From contig JAIXMP010000063.1 in assembly GCA_025677815.1 (NCBI GenBank), positions 62,001-126,000 of the forward strand: a DNA stretch of 64,000 nucleotides. Reading direction: 5' to 3'. This stretch comes from Phascolomyces articulosus (Eukaryota > Mucoromycota > Mucoromycetes > Mucorales > Lichtheimiaceae). Shown one piece after another: positions 1 through 12,661 of the stretch. The notes below the pieces were generated by a model that saw only the letters and a list, made by a program, of their open reading frames with translations, searched no databases and was not told the DNA's origin. The translations under genes and the position numbers were made by a program. Every line of letters begins with the position of its first letter. Position 1 is the first letter of the stretch.

Positions 1-10
1 TATATATCAG

Positions 11-778
11 ACATATGAATGTAAAGGTGGTAGACCTTATAAATCCAGACCAACACGTACACAACAATTAAGTAAACCATTGAAACTACGTGAACCTGAA
101 CTTCCTGATGAATTACAAGATCGGTAAATAATATTTATGAATTCTCTATTCAAAAAAAAGATCTTATACTAATATATATATATGTATATATATTTAATAT
201 GATCTCTTTTTATTTATTATATATAGACGTGGGTTAGCTGATAAGATTCTTGAAAAAAACAAAAGCAAGAACAAAAAGAAACGAAGGTAAATAGAATTAA
301 TATTAATTTATGGGTTGAATGAAAAAATATATCGACAATTATTAATGGATAAAACATTAGATCTTCTTCAAGCGATAGTAGCAGTAGCAGTAGCAGTAGT
401 AGCAGCAGCGATAGTAGTGATAGTGAAAGTGACAGTGGATCCTCCTCTTCTTCTTCCTATTCTTCTTCATCAGGATCCGATTCAGATTCTGGTTCATCAT
501 CATCATCTGGTTCATCGTATTCATCAGCGAATAGCCGTAGTATGAGTCCACCACGAAGAAACCGTCGTCGTCGACATAGTAGCATCAGTAGTAGTAGCAG
601 TAGAAACAGAAGTATTAGTCGTAGCCCATCTCAATCTCCATCCCCTATCCGTCACCGACGTCCTCGTTCACCTAGCTATTCCCGTTCCCGTTCGGTATCA
701 AGAAGTAAAAGCCCAAGTGTTAAAAGAAGAAGACGATCCTCTTCATCGGTATCTTCTTATTCACGACGTCGACGTTAA
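11..778 (+). CDS. Zinc-knuckle / Ser-Arg-rich protein, ZCCHC10-like (3' part)
   Basis: Partial gene whose 5' end lies outside the window. Three exons can be read: 11-123, 227-286 and 361-778, joined by GT-AG introns with matching phases. The first exon starts with TYEC, the end of a CCHC knuckle, followed by a basic segment ending RPTRTQQLSKPLKL. This resembles the conserved block of ZCCHC10 (TYEC...RPSRTAELKKALK). After a Lys-rich linker comes a long Ser/Asp run, then an RS/SP-repeat tail ending in four arginines. Known for the family: a nuclear zinc-knuckle protein with a Ser-rich tail; the biochemical role is poorly defined. RNA binding or splicing-speckle association is inferred from the RS tail. 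The tail is low complexity, so only the short N-terminal block supports the assignment. Confidence 0.7.
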
Positions 779-989
779 AAAAAATCATGACATTGTTTCT
801 CTCCTTTACATCAATATTTACACCACAAAAAAAAAATAGTTTATATAATAAAAATAATATATATTATTTATATATCTGTACATGTTGTTTGAATGATGAT
901 TTGTTAATATCTTTTTTTTTGGTCTTGGGAGAGTTACGGTCAGTTGTTATTGTTGGTTATATAATAATATAATGTAAGTAATAATAACA
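779..989. other. Convergent intergenic spacer
   Basis: Short AT-rich spacer between the 3' ends of the ZCCHC10-like gene (+) and the Sds3-like gene (-). It presumably holds both polyadenylation regions; no gene seen. Confidence 0.5.
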
Positions 990-2672
990 TCAATTGTTTG
1001 ATTCAGTAATATAAATTTTGGAACGTGCAGTCGTAAGATCATCAAGAATTTCTTCTTGGTTTAAACCTAAGGGTTGAATATGTAATCAATTTCAAAACAA
1101 AAAGTTAAGGATTTCATAAAAAAAAAAGACTCAAAAGTTGCATAAAAGTTAAGAATATATATATAAATATAAAAAGGATATAGATTGATGCATGTCGATG
1201 TGGCACCCAATCATAAAGTTCTTGATCATCATCGTCAGAGCAACCTATAATATAAATAAGGGGAATTGAAAGAAAAGGGTCGAAAGAGAGCGAGAGAGAG
1301 AGAAAAAAAAAGGAGAAAAGCAGAAAATATATAAGTTACATAGCAACAACGAGTTATTATTATTTAAATCATGTGAGTTTTAAATAATAAAAAGAGGAAA
1401 TAATAAAATGGAGTTGTTGTTATGATTACGGTTAGATAGTAACAACAAAACCAAGATTGTATTGTGTGTCATACCCATGTCCTCGTGGCGTGCGTGCCAT
1501 TCTTCTTCTAATCGTTTTATTTGTGCTTGAACTTGACTAATCATTCGTTTGCGTAGTTCAGCTTTGCATTGCTATATTAAGAAAAGAAAAAGTGATCATG
1601 AATATCAAATTATAAGTTATTTCTCTTTCTTTTCTCTTACATAGAATTGATCATAAGCAGCTTTTTTAAAAGCTTCAAAGGTATATCGAATATCGGCTTC
1701 TTCCAAATCACGCCTTAATTTGGCATTTTTCATTTCATCCGTCCTTTTCTTTTCGGCATGTGCCATTCTTTCGCGGTATTCGGCATGTGTACCATTCAAA
1801 ATCGTCTTTTCTAATTCATCCAATTCTGCAAGTCTACCATAGATATAAATTATTATTATTATTATTATTATTTGTTGTTGTTGTTGTTTTGTTTGAGGAG
1901 AATGAGAATGAAATTAGGGAGGATATATCAAAAGGTAAAAAGGGAACACAAAGTAGTAGTAAGTAGATCCTTACTTTTTAAGTTTGACTGCATCCAACTG
2001 AGTTGTTTCAGCACCATGATGCTGTTGATTATTTTCTTTGGCATTTCTTCGTCTACTCCCTCGTAATTCTTCACCTCGTCTCTTTGTTGTTGTAGAAGTT
2101 GACGTGGCAACAGGAGGTGATAAGGAATTTTTACCACCTCTTTTACGAGGTTTAGTTTTTGTTTTTGTTTTTGCTTTGGATACATTCTTACGGCGTCGAG
2201 TCGCAATCACTGAGGTAGAACTCGTATTAGAAGATTCTTCTGCAGAAGAACTGGCATTGGTATGTTGCTGCAACTGTTGATTGGATTGATTTAAATCAAT
2301 AGAACGTGAACGTGTTGTCATACGTGGGCTGACAGTAGTACTAGTATTTGTAGTAAAAACATCATCTGAATCCATGGTAGTAGTAGTAGTATTATTATTA
2401 TCATTCGTGTTGTTGTTATTGGATGAAACAACCGAATCATCATTATCCTCATGCTTATTTTGGGTATCATTATTTTCATTGGTTTCTGGTTCTGCAGGTG
2501 TTTTGACAATAACAGGTAGAGTAGAATGAGATTGAGCTGATCGACTGGCACGACGAGTCATTATGCGATGAACAGGACCACTTGTGATATTATTGAATTG
2601 TTCTTGGTCATGGTGTTGTTGTAAAGCAAACTGAGTTTGTGTAGCAGTAGGAGAAGCTTTTACTTGTGACAT
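990..2672 (-). CDS. Sds3/BRMS1-like subunit of a Sin3 histone deacetylase complex
   Basis: Five exons read on the minus strand: 1975-2672, 1641-1833, 1475-1571, 1182-1244 and 990-1081. All phases close, giving 380 residues. Residues 1-232 are disordered, rich in Asn/Thr/Ser and basic patches. The C-terminal part carries the Sds3-family signature LDELEKTILNGTHAEYRERM, followed by a coiled coil (residues about 235-325) and the end piece GLNQEEILDDLTTARSKIY. Sds3/BRMS1 proteins tether and dimerise the Sin3-Rpd3 deacetylase in the nucleus. Introns 1-3 are ordinary GT-AG. Intron 4 (1082-1181) has no GT donor; it begins ATATCCTTTTT, contains TCCTTAAC and ends in AC, as in U12-type AT-AC introns. 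A SIN3 gene lies about 9 kb away. Dep1-type naming is possible, so no symbol is given. Confidence 0.82.
1082..1181 (-). other. U12-type AT-AC intron
   Basis: Intron of the Sds3-like gene. Read on the minus strand it starts with ATATCCTTTTT, has the branch-site match ATCCTTAACT about 23 nt before the acceptor, and ends GATTAC. Using these borders joins ...HASI to YIQPLGLNQEE in frame. No usable GT donor exists between the two coding blocks. The 5' and branch motifs match the minor-spliceosome consensus (ATATCCTT; TCCTTAAC). Confidence 0.85.
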
Positions 2673-5600
2673 TGTGGAATGAGGAGTGTGTATATGTATT
2701 CTTTGCGGGGTATTGAAAAGATAGTATATAGTTATTAGTTAGTTATAATAATAGTTTAATAGAATTTTATATAATACGTAGTAATAGGGTAGTGATGGTA
2801 CGTGCATATATATATATATAATCCAATGATGTAGTCTATATATATAACGTATAATAATTATAATAATGACTACAATGAAGAGATAATGATGATATATTAG
2901 ATTGTGTGTAGGTGTGTATGTGTGTGTGTGATGATTGTCGGGGGAGAAGTGAGTAGAACAGGAAAAAGAACAAAAAAAAAAAAAGAGTTTAAAGCTAACA
3001 GGGCAATCAAAGAATAGAAACATGAAAAAAAAAAGAGCGGGAGTTTAATAATTTATATAAAAAAGAACGGGTTCGACCTGTTCAAGCTAAAAAGAATACA
3101 CATCATCAGCTTCAGTATCATCATTATTCCATTCTAAACGCACTCAACTCATTCATTGGTATATAATATATATATATATAATTATTATGTATAAAGTTGC
3201 CTTATGTATACCATCATAATAGCACATATAATAACATACACGCATACACACCCCTTTTTTTCCCCAGGTCAAGGATTTTTAGTTAACCCCCTTCTTCTTT
3301 CTTCCTTCTCACCCTCCTCCCCCCCAAAAAAAAGTTATTGATAATAATTGTATTAGCCATAAAAAAATTTCATGAAGAAACCTTAAAATTTTTCATAAGC
3401 ATACTTTTTCTTTGGCCCCGAGTTTTCTTTGTCTTTTTTCATGGATGATAATAATGACGATGAAGACCATGATATATATTCTTTGTTTATATATATATAT
3501 AATGATTAATATTAAATGCAAGTAAAATATAAATATGCAAACTTGACATACTATTTTCTTTTAAAAAGATGACCCTTCTGCTTTAAATATATGATCATAT
3601 GTGAAAAGGAGATCTTTGCTACTGATAAACCGTCAAATATGTATATATATATTTAATACTCATGTGACTCAATGGGTTTGGGATTTCTCAAAGGATGATT
3701 ATGCCTAAGTCTATTACTTATACAATATGATACTACGCCAGTTAACAAGGAGTGATGAGCTCTCTCTCCCACCAATAAAATAACTTCATTAAGCACCTTT
3801 ATACAGTTTTATTTTGCATGAACAATTAAAATAAATAAATAAGTATATTACTCCTTGATATATTACTTATTAACTTTTTTTTTCATAACCATATGTTTTT
3901 ATTATTGACAAAAAGTAGAAGAAACTGTATCCTGAAAAGTCGATTAAATGGATTAATTTGGTTGTTCTTTGTCCTTTACCTAAAAAAAAAAGGTGTGGTC
4001 ACCAAAAAAAAAAAACACTGGCACTTGTGTAACAGCTTCTGTAAATGGAGATCCTATGGGAACACAAGCTCAGAAGAATCGGATGCAGATTACCAAAAGT
4101 CGCTAGATTCTTTTTTGAATCTTTTTGGTTGTTTATTCCTTCCCACAAAGAACCATTATTTTACTTCTTTCTTTATCGCCAGCAACCTTTATTTTCAGAA
4201 ACATGTTATGAAAGGTTTGTCATCATTTATAATTGTCTTTTTACAGGAGAATAAAACAAAAACGTATTATTTGAGAATAACTTGGTTTTTGTAGGTTGTG
4301 TACAAGAGGTTCTGGATATATTTTATAACTTAGCAACATACTCACCCAAATATATATTATTTCAATTAAATGAAGTCTCCGTGTTATTTATTACATAGCT
4401 ATAATAGTTTGGTTCAAAAAGGAACTATTATTACCAGTACACGTAGTAAGTCTACTTGTGCATGCGATTCGATGCACTATTTAAGCCAATTTCTCTCCCT
4501 TCTTCCTCTTCTTCATTATAACAATATATACAGGCAGTTTTACTAAAATTCATCAATATCAACGGAGCAAAAAAAGACATAACTTAACTCGTGTTGGTGA
4601 TAGCAAGGTTATGTTTTCCATAATACATTCTTCGTCCGATCATACCAAATAATAAAAAGGCAAAGGGCATCAACAATTGAAAAAAAAAAAAAAAAAACTT
4701 GACCCAAAGCAGCCAGCCACTATGAATTATGATGATGAAAGTTTTTCAGAAGCTACACAGAAACAACCCCCAGCAACAGAACAGTATATTATAAATCTGG
4801 TATGAAATTATTTAAGTTTTACTCACTGAATCTTTACTACGTTTGTCGTCTCGCTCATCACCTAGTATTGGAACCAGGAAAATGGGTTTTTTTTTGAACA
4901 TTACTAAGAAACAATCACTTTGACAGTATTTTAGCTTTTTTTTTCTTCGAAACTCTCTTTATATAACTATTGCAATGCGCTTGCTAAAATGAGTGAGATA
5001 AAAAAAAGGTTGAAATGCGATTCCGTACCACAAAATAATAAAGAATTATAAATCTATTGTATGTTTTAAGTGGCGAAAGAAAAAGAGTATTTAATTTCAG
5101 TAACAAGATTGTATATATATGAATTCCTTTTCTTATCGTTATATATATTCATATTATTATTTTACTGTCAATTATTTATATCTCCTAGAGTAAGACCACC
5201 CGCAGCGGTTGCTTGTAAAAAACCTTTTTAAATTAGGGGATTAAAATACTGGTACCGCTACAAGCCTGCTAAAATAATTCTTTCACAATGATTTCAAGTT
5301 GATAAGTGACAGTGAAAGTGAAAGATTAGAAAAAAAAATTCAATCCCTCTAAAAAAGATATCCTTCCATCATCCAATATCTGTTCAATTAAATTATTCAA
5401 CAAGTAATTTTATAAACGAAGATATGCATCATATAAGAAAAAAAAGGAAACAGATTCTTCGAAACGATTATTAACTATAACAACAAAAATAAAGAAGAGG
5501 TTGTCTTGATTATAGTGTTTTTTTTAGTAGTAGTTGTGGTGATGGTGGTATTGGTGTTGATAAATAAAGACAATTTTATTTTAATACCCTTCTATCATTC

Positions 5601-8600
5601 CTGTTAGATTTACAAGCTGGTAAAAATAAAAGGGGGTTTAAAAGAACCACTGGGACGATACACTTGGCCAGCCTTTCAATGCAGCAATAATTCAAGGGTA
5701 GCCTAGAAATCACTAATATCATCTACAGACGTTGGTAATTACATTAGGCTGATTTTTCATGCTAAATAATCCCCATTGACTATTTTGATTGATATTAAAT
5801 CGCCGTCAGCACCTGGAAAAGACATTCAATTGGTAAATGCGCATTGTTTGCAAAATCCATATTGTTTCTATGTTGATATGGTAATGAAACATAAATATGA
5901 ATAATTAGTTACCTCTCCACTCCATAGTCAACACGCTCAAGTTAGAAAACCGCCTCTGTCGACAGTGTTGTTGTGTAATAGTTGTGACAGCTGCAACAAC
6001 ACACACGTATTTGCTCGTAAGATTTTATAGTGGTGCTTGTTGATCACAGAAGCCCCTGCTCCAAATGATTTCCACGAAGATGCTGATAATTATAAACCAT
6101 CATGTTCAGTAATGACATCCATCTTTCGGTCTATAACTGATTGTGCCTTTTCACCCTTTTATTGACAAAAAAGTTAGAGCAACAAAAAACTTTTTGATGA
6201 TCTAGATTTATACCATCGACTCTCCTCCTATTTTCATCATATTACGCAAAACTTACATTCTAAAAGATAAAGGCAAATCCCGTAATAAAATAACCAATAA
6301 TGAGATTAATCGGTGGGTCCAATCTACTTCTGCGGGTTTATCGTCAGCGCTCCATTTTTCTACGTTTCTTATACTATATAAAATTCTGGGGCTTTGGCCC
6401 CTGGCGTAATAGTGTTCACGCCATCATCCCATCACGAAGTTTGGATATTCGACTCCCACGTCGACCGGGTCAAGAGTTTTGATGCCGCTTCCTTGTTGTT
6501 TGTCTCTTGGGCGATACTGTCCTTTTTCCGCGCTGGCTCTAATAGATCCCCTATCAAGTTTCTCTCCTCTCCATTACTACTCTGATCTCATTCATATCAA
6601 GTTGTTGCGATTCAGTCACTGTTATAAATTCGTCATCCAGATCAAATATATCACGAGAAATCTAAGCAAACGCATCTACAAACAACATCAATAAATGCAA
6701 ACGTATCAATAACCATCCCCTTTTACCAGAATAACAAATACTACACCTACTAACCTTGGGAATATGATCACATTATCTGGTACTACATGTTACAAGGGTA
6801 TTATTTCTCCTATCCCTACAGTACACTTGTCCAATGGGTCCTGTAGAAAACATGATAGGTACTGTTGGAATTGTATCTGACAAACAGGAGGAAGATGATA
6901 CCAAATTATCACGTTCCAAGCTATTCCCGTTCATTTTTTTGTTAGATGAAAGTGTCAAATCGTCATCCTCAGTAGCATCATGCCTAATATAAATTAATAT
7001 TAGCTATACTATTATTTATTTATACAGATACACATTTCCTCCCATCGAAACCTGTAACTTACGTACTTTCTTTTTTTGTATTATCGCTACTATTGATCCG
7101 CTCGGTGAAAATGTTGGCTCAGTTTCGAAGTTCATAATATTAACTTGCTTATCATTGTTTTAGAATATTCTCTGTTGATTTGTTTCTCGTTTTCAACCTG
7201 AAATGCTTTGCGTTTTTTTTGTTTAAAAAGTATATGATACCCCATTATAAATTCATTTAAATTTATATCAAAACATCCCCTTTTCCTGTCTTTATATAAG
7301 ACCAACCAAAGCAACCGTACATACTTTTTTTTCACTGTCGTTTCATTAAATTCAAAACATGACAAAACAAGATTTCAAAAAGATATTTCTAATCAAAAGC
7401 CAGATCCAAACAAAATGCTTATATCTAAATAAAGAAATAACAATGATATGAGTAAGTTATAAATGATTATAAAGTAACCACAATGAAACTCCTCTCTGAT
7501 CCGATTCTCAATAAATTATTAAATGTACCATGCTCATATAAACGAATTCTAAGGTCCTGGTCGGAAAAAATATCATGACATGTAAAAAAAAAGTGATGTG
7601 ATATTAGTATTATTGTTTGGTAATTGATGTATAAAATTATATGTTATACAATATAATGAACAAAGATTTAATGCTTACCCCGTAAGCATGGAGGAAGCTT
7701 CCTGCCGATGGCTACATCCTCATAACGCATCAACTTTTGACCATACTTGTACTGAGCAACTACAATGGGTTTTTTTAAAAGAAACCCCTGCAGGAACTCC
7801 AAGCAAATGGTCGTTGATAAAAAGAAAAAGAAGAAGAACGGAACCCAGGATAACCAGAATATTGCTGTCGATGATGACAATACTATAAAAATAAAGAAAC
7901 AATTCCCCATAACATATTAGCTATATATACATTAAAGTTTACCATTGCATTACAACGCTACCCACAAAAGAGAAATAGTAGTAATTACATTTCATGCGTG
8001 TGTGCTTGTTTGTGAAAGAGGATCTGATGGAAAGAAAAAAATATTCACTCCTTTTATAGCTTTTTTTTTGGTCCCATTCTTATTGCTGATTCTTTGTTGT
8101 CTATAAACATAATATCAATTCTTTCTGTAACTGACTACGTTTTATTTTTCCAATAACAACTTCTCAAAACAAGAAATGATTCTTTGTTTTCCTGTATTAA
8201 ATTTAATTTTAGCACCATAAGAAATAATAAACCCAGATAGTCTGGTGAATACATGAAAAAAAATTTGAAAAATGCAAGTTCATCAGGAATGACTTCATTT
8301 TAATAGAATACTTCTTTATGCTATTACAATCCAATGTGCGTATACGAACAATGGCATTGATATGGTAGCTACCACCACACACAATCCAATGGGAAGCTGG
8401 TGCCACGTCAACTGTTTTAGTGCGTGAACAAACCTGTATCTGGAAAGTGATACTAAGACACACAACGCCACATTCTGAAAAATGCTACCAACTTTAAAAT
8501 TAGGTCCCGTGTAATTTTATAATGGGCGCGCTGCACTTGGTTTTCCTCCATAACCTGTCCCCTGGCTAATGTCAAGGATTTTGTGCCAAAACCAAATCAC

Positions 8601-9356
8601 CGCAGATATGACTAACCAAAACGTCGTATCGAAAATATTTTCATTTATATATACATTAGCTACCTACTAATAATTGTTGCTATGATCGAAGAAGTCATCA
8701 TTTATTATCAAGCTGTTTCAATGCCAAGTTAGATTAGTACTAAAGACCAATAAATTATAATGATTATAAACTAAAAAAAGCAAAAGAACTCGCCCTAACG
8801 GCTTAGTAAAACATACATTCATAAAGCTCAATGACAGCATATATGAAATTCTGGACAGTGGAAACCCCTCCTTCCTCCTCCTACTGCTTAAGATATTGTA
8901 GATTGTCACACGCTAATATCTGGAAACAATCTTACATGGATACTACATTTCTGGAATTAAAAAAAAACTAGAACCAAGAATTATTATTTGCAACCTATTT
9001 TTACCGCGACAGGAGGCAATAAAGGCACAAACTTTCAGTTACCTTTTAAAAATAAGTACCAATCTTTCCTATCTTCTCGTGAAATTTAGAAAATAATAAA
9101 TAAATTGAAGTAGTTGAACGTGCACAAGAGATATATGAATATATGAGAATGTAGTGATTATGGATAATACAACGGAGCATTATTACAAGAACTTTGCCAC
9201 TATAATCAATATGTATATACACCTCTTTTTAACCCCAATTTCCATATCTATTATTATTACATTATTATTACTACCAGATGATTTATATATATATATTACA
9301 ATGCAAAAGTTACAAAAACTGAAGATTTTTTTGTATGTTTTCCTTTTTAATTTTGT
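2673..9356. other. Long AT-rich region without a supported gene
   Basis: About 6.7 kb of AT-rich DNA with poly-A/T runs and (AT)n tracts. Open frames are short and of low-complexity composition. Two faint coding-like traces exist: a start with an in-frame segment and GTATGA donor at 4722-4799 (+), and a possible exon pair around 6770-7135 (-) with a GTAAGT donor at 7063. Neither extends into a recognisable protein. The region may hold very old, decayed genes or repeats, or long untranslated and regulatory DNA. Confidence 0.45.
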
Positions 9357-10461
9357 TTAAAGAATACCCCATAATTCTTCTACTGCACCAGCAAGTTTAC
9401 CACATGCAACAGATGCTGATAATGAGTATTCTGATACACTAATCTTATCATCCACATAAGAATCGGCAAAATCATCGGTACCATGTGCCATTGCACCCAC
9501 TGCAACTACAATGTTTTTATCTTCAGGAATCGTTTGTACATATTCTGATAATCGAACAGAGGGTGCATCCCATGAAAGTGCTGAAATTTTGCAAAAAAAA
9601 AAAGGAATTGAGTGATTCATTCTATCCTTGTATATACCAAAGAACCATCAAAAAAAAAAAAAAAAAAAAAAAGAGAGAGAGAGAGAGAGAAAGACTTACC
9701 AATTTTATGACAATTTGTTGGGAAATATTTTTCCACAGGATTTTCAATGACTCTTAATAACTTTTCATTTCCATTCACAGCTCGAATACTCAATTTATGC
9801 AACAATTGAACTAAATGTAAAAAAAAAAAAAAAAAAGTAAATGTAAGCACTATACCTTCCTTACTCATATATGAAAGAATATAACAAAAAAAAAACTTAC
9901 CCATCAAACCAGCAAATCGTTTGAATGTTCTGGGAATTCTGATATGTGGGTTTACTTCGATCAACACATTCTTTTGGGTATGAATATAAACTTGTAATAA
10001 ACCAGCTTTGTTGATAGGACTATCCAGTAAAGTTAAAAGACACTAATATAAATTATAAAGGATTTTTTATTTCGGTCAATGTTCCAAGGGCTCTTTTTTT
10101 TTAAAAAAAAATATAATGTATCACGTCTTATTACCTGATGCAAAATATCGGGTCTAGCTTCATAAGTTTCACGATTATTCTTTTTCAAAATATGCAAATG
10201 GTCATCCACATTGAATAATTGATAATTGCCTTCCTTGTTCTTGCCAATTTTAAGTGTTTCGAGTGTTGCTTGTTCAAGAACAACAATCAAACGACGTGCA
10301 TTTTCTTTTTCAATTTGTGTCTTTGGGATCTTGGGTGCCTGGGGTACCATAAATACATCGGTGTTTTGACGAGTATCACCTACTTTGATACGTTTGGCTT
10401 GTTTTTCTTTAGAAGTATCGTCATTGTTACGTTTACTCTTGCTAGCTGTAGAATCAGCCAT
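9357..10461 (-). CDS. EMG1: Ribosome biogenesis 18S rRNA pseudouridine N1-methyltransferase Emg1/Nep1
   Basis: Four exons: 10135-10461, 9901-10042, 9700-9810 and 9357-9580, with consistent phases, giving 267 residues. The N-terminal 35 residues are basic and disordered. The SPOUT methyltransferase core follows, with family blocks [65 protein letters not shown] and VGAMAHG, ending EELWGIL at the usual C-terminus. Emg1/Nep1 methylates the hypermodified pseudouridine in the decoding region of 18S rRNA and is needed for 40S assembly in the nucleolus. The 9581-9699 intron carries a poly-A/T run and a (GA)n tract. The start is the only ATG before the core, and the gene is divergent from the ankyrin gene 205 bp away. 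Assignment is firm. Confidence 0.95.
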
Positions 10462-10666
10462 TGTTTAATAATATATAATATAAAGTAATAGAGTGAAAAT
10501 CCTTTATAACCACTCGAAAAAAAAAAATTGAATTCCCTTTTTTTTTTTGGTGATAGAATGCATGAAAGATCAAAGCCACACTCATTAATATGGGAGATAA
10601 ACCTGGTGTCGTTGTTAATTAGAGTGGCAAATATATACCCTCTATCCTTATTTTATCTTTTCCTTA

Positions 10667-11395
10667 ATGCCAAACAAACATGTGCGACCTATTAAACGAG
10701 CTCGATTATTACCATTATCCACCAAACCATTTCCAATAAATTTATTACCCTATGAACTTGTATGTGAAATCTTCATTTTATCATCCAATCCACAATTAGC
10801 ACTTGTTTGCCCGCAACTTCAGCATTGTTCAGAGCATACCAAGATGGATTGGTTATTATATAAATGTCAAGGCAATAAGATACAAGCAGTAGAAGAAGGA
10901 CTCAAATATAGATTTTTTTCTATATCCTTATTGGAAAAGTTTGACCAACTCCAAGACGACAACGACAACAACGACAGTAACAATGATAAGGACGGTAGTC
11001 CAAAAAGAATTCGTCTTGATAACCGAATGTTACCTCCACGTTTATTTATATCCATAGAAACTCACCCCCTTGTCCGTCAACTGTTAGAGCGTGGTGCTTC
11101 TCCTCATAAACCTCAAGGATACCCTATTATTAAATCAGCCCAGTTGGGCCACTTGGAAATGGTCAAGACTTTAGTGTCTTTTGGTGCTGATGCTACAGTG
11201 AAAAACAATATGGCTTTACGCGTATCAGCCGCTCGTGAAAATACCAAAATAGTCTTGTTCTTTTTGGATAATCTTGGTGTTAAACCTGATAGCGAAACCC
11301 TTAAACATTGTGTACAGAAAAATTTATGGGATATGGTAAAGCTATTGGTAGATCATGGAGCTGTTCCAGATATGAGTACTGTTCATATTGCATAA
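10667..11395 (+). CDS. F-box-like protein with ankyrin repeats
   Basis: Single-exon gene of 242 residues starting at the first ATG after the EMG1 divergent promoter. Residues about 22-55 (INLLPYELVCEIFILSSNPQ...ALVCPQL) resemble an F-box helix set. An acidic Asp/Asn-rich insert follows at about 97-110. Residues about 130-240 contain ankyrin-like units: PLVRQLLERGASPH, LEMVKTLVSFGADATVKNN and DMVKLLVDHGAVPD. F-box/ankyrin proteins usually act as substrate adaptors of SCF ubiquitin ligases; that role is inferred here, since the F-box match is weak. The protein is short, with only about three repeats. No specific orthologue is recognised. Confidence 0.75.
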   Translation: MPNKHVRPIKRARLLPLSTKPFPINLLPYELVCEIFILSSNPQLALVCPQLQHCSEHTKMDWLLYKCQGNKIQAVEEGLKYRFFSISLLEKFDQLQDDNDNNDSNNDKDGSPKRIRLDNRMLPPRLFISIETHPLVRQLLERGASPHKPQGYPIIKSAQLGHLEMVKTLVSFGADATVKNNMALRVSAARENTKIVLFFLDNLGVKPDSETLKHCVQKNLWDMVKLLVDHGAVPDMSTVHIA

Positions 11396-11634
11396 TTTCT
11401 TTTTTTTTCTTATTCTCATATACACAAAAGTCAAATGTCCCTTGTTCTTTTGAAATATCTATTTCAATAAGAGGACGATAAAGATGATAATAGTCGTTAT
11501 ATATGTAAAAAAAAAAAAAGCTTTGTAAATATTTTTTATTTTGTATTATTACTTATTATTTTTAATACTCGTATTCACACTTAACAAATTGATTTCTCAA
11601 CTTGTTCAAAAAAAAAAAGGTTTATCTCTTATTA
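11396..11634. other. Convergent intergenic spacer
   Basis: AT-rich spacer between the ankyrin gene (+) and the 3' end of SIN3 (-). Poly-A/T tracts only; no gene seen. Confidence 0.5.
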
Positions 11635-12618
11635 TCAAGGAGCATCGTTGTTGTTGTTATCCATTTGTGATGATAATGTTGATGAGGGTGGTGGGGTCTT
11701 GGGTGGTTTATTATTCTCCGGTGTAGAATCTTGCTCCATTGGTTTTGGTTCTGTTTCTTGTTTAGAAGCTTCTTTATCAGTGGTGTTAGTAGATGTAGAG
11801 GATGATGGTGGTTGGGAGGGCTGAGTTGCTTTATTCGTTGTTGATGATGTTGAAGGTGTATCTGTTGTAGTTGGTAATGCTGTTGATGGTGTTGGTGGAA
11901 TGGTGGAAGATGGTAATGTGGATGCTACTGGTTCATTTTGTTCATGTTCTTTTTTTATCTGTTTATGATTTTCCTTGTTCGCATCTCCATTAGCCTCACT
12001 TTCTTTTTTTCCTGAAAGAAGTGCTTCTGCCTCCTTTTCAGCCCCCTCCTTGCTGTCAACGTTGCGACTCCAACCCTTCTCTGATTCAAGCCAGTGATGC
12101 CATTTAGAGCCCTTAGATGAAGTGGATGCTTGTTCTACAACTGCCCTTCGTTTCCGTATGAATGTATCTTCTGTATCAATAATATAAAACATATGATAGG
12201 ATTCCTTGCTAATCTTGTATTGCATGCCTGGATAAACATAGGAATCTTCATTATCTTCACGTTTACGTTTTCCAGTAATGTTGCTATATATTTTGATATT
12301 TCAATTAGTTAGCGAGACCATTTTTTATACTTTAAAACCACTTTGTCCTGTATGTCTTTTCTTCTTTTTTACATACCGTTTTAAAAATTGTCGCTTCAAC
12401 TCTTGTCCTTCTATTCCCTTTGTTGGTACATTGAAATCAGCAAAATCCGTAATGTACTCATTGTATGCAATACGTGCATCAGTTTCTAATGGATAATCCT
12501 CCTGATCAAGTAATTGAACCGATAATATCCGTGAATTAGTATCCTATAAGGTTGAAACCCATTTTTCATTTAATTAATACGTCACCTCCATATTTTAGTT
12601 TAATGTTTTCCCTCTATC

Positions 12619-12661
<43 letters not shown>

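Noticed and set aside
3060..3090. GGTTCGACC resembling a tRNA box B
   Set aside because: No acceptor, D- or anticodon arms can be drawn around it on either strand.
3893..4294. 133-codon open frame on the plus strand
   Set aside because: Lys/Phe/Leu-rich composition expected from AT-rich DNA, with an overlapping alternative frame of similar length, no splice continuation and no recognisable domain.
6300..6694. Overlapping open frames with moderately complex composition (IFDSHVDRV etc.)
   Set aside because: Three overlapping frames compete, none extends by splicing and no family match is convincing; possibly an old gene relic.
7668..7910. Open frames on both strands around a GC-richer patch
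   Set aside because: Neither strand gives a known motif or supporting splice sites.
12614..12660. Poly-Phe tail predicted at the end of a SIN3 exon
   Set aside because: It comes from translating the poly-T of the intron; the GTAAG donor at 12660-12664 ends the exon before it.
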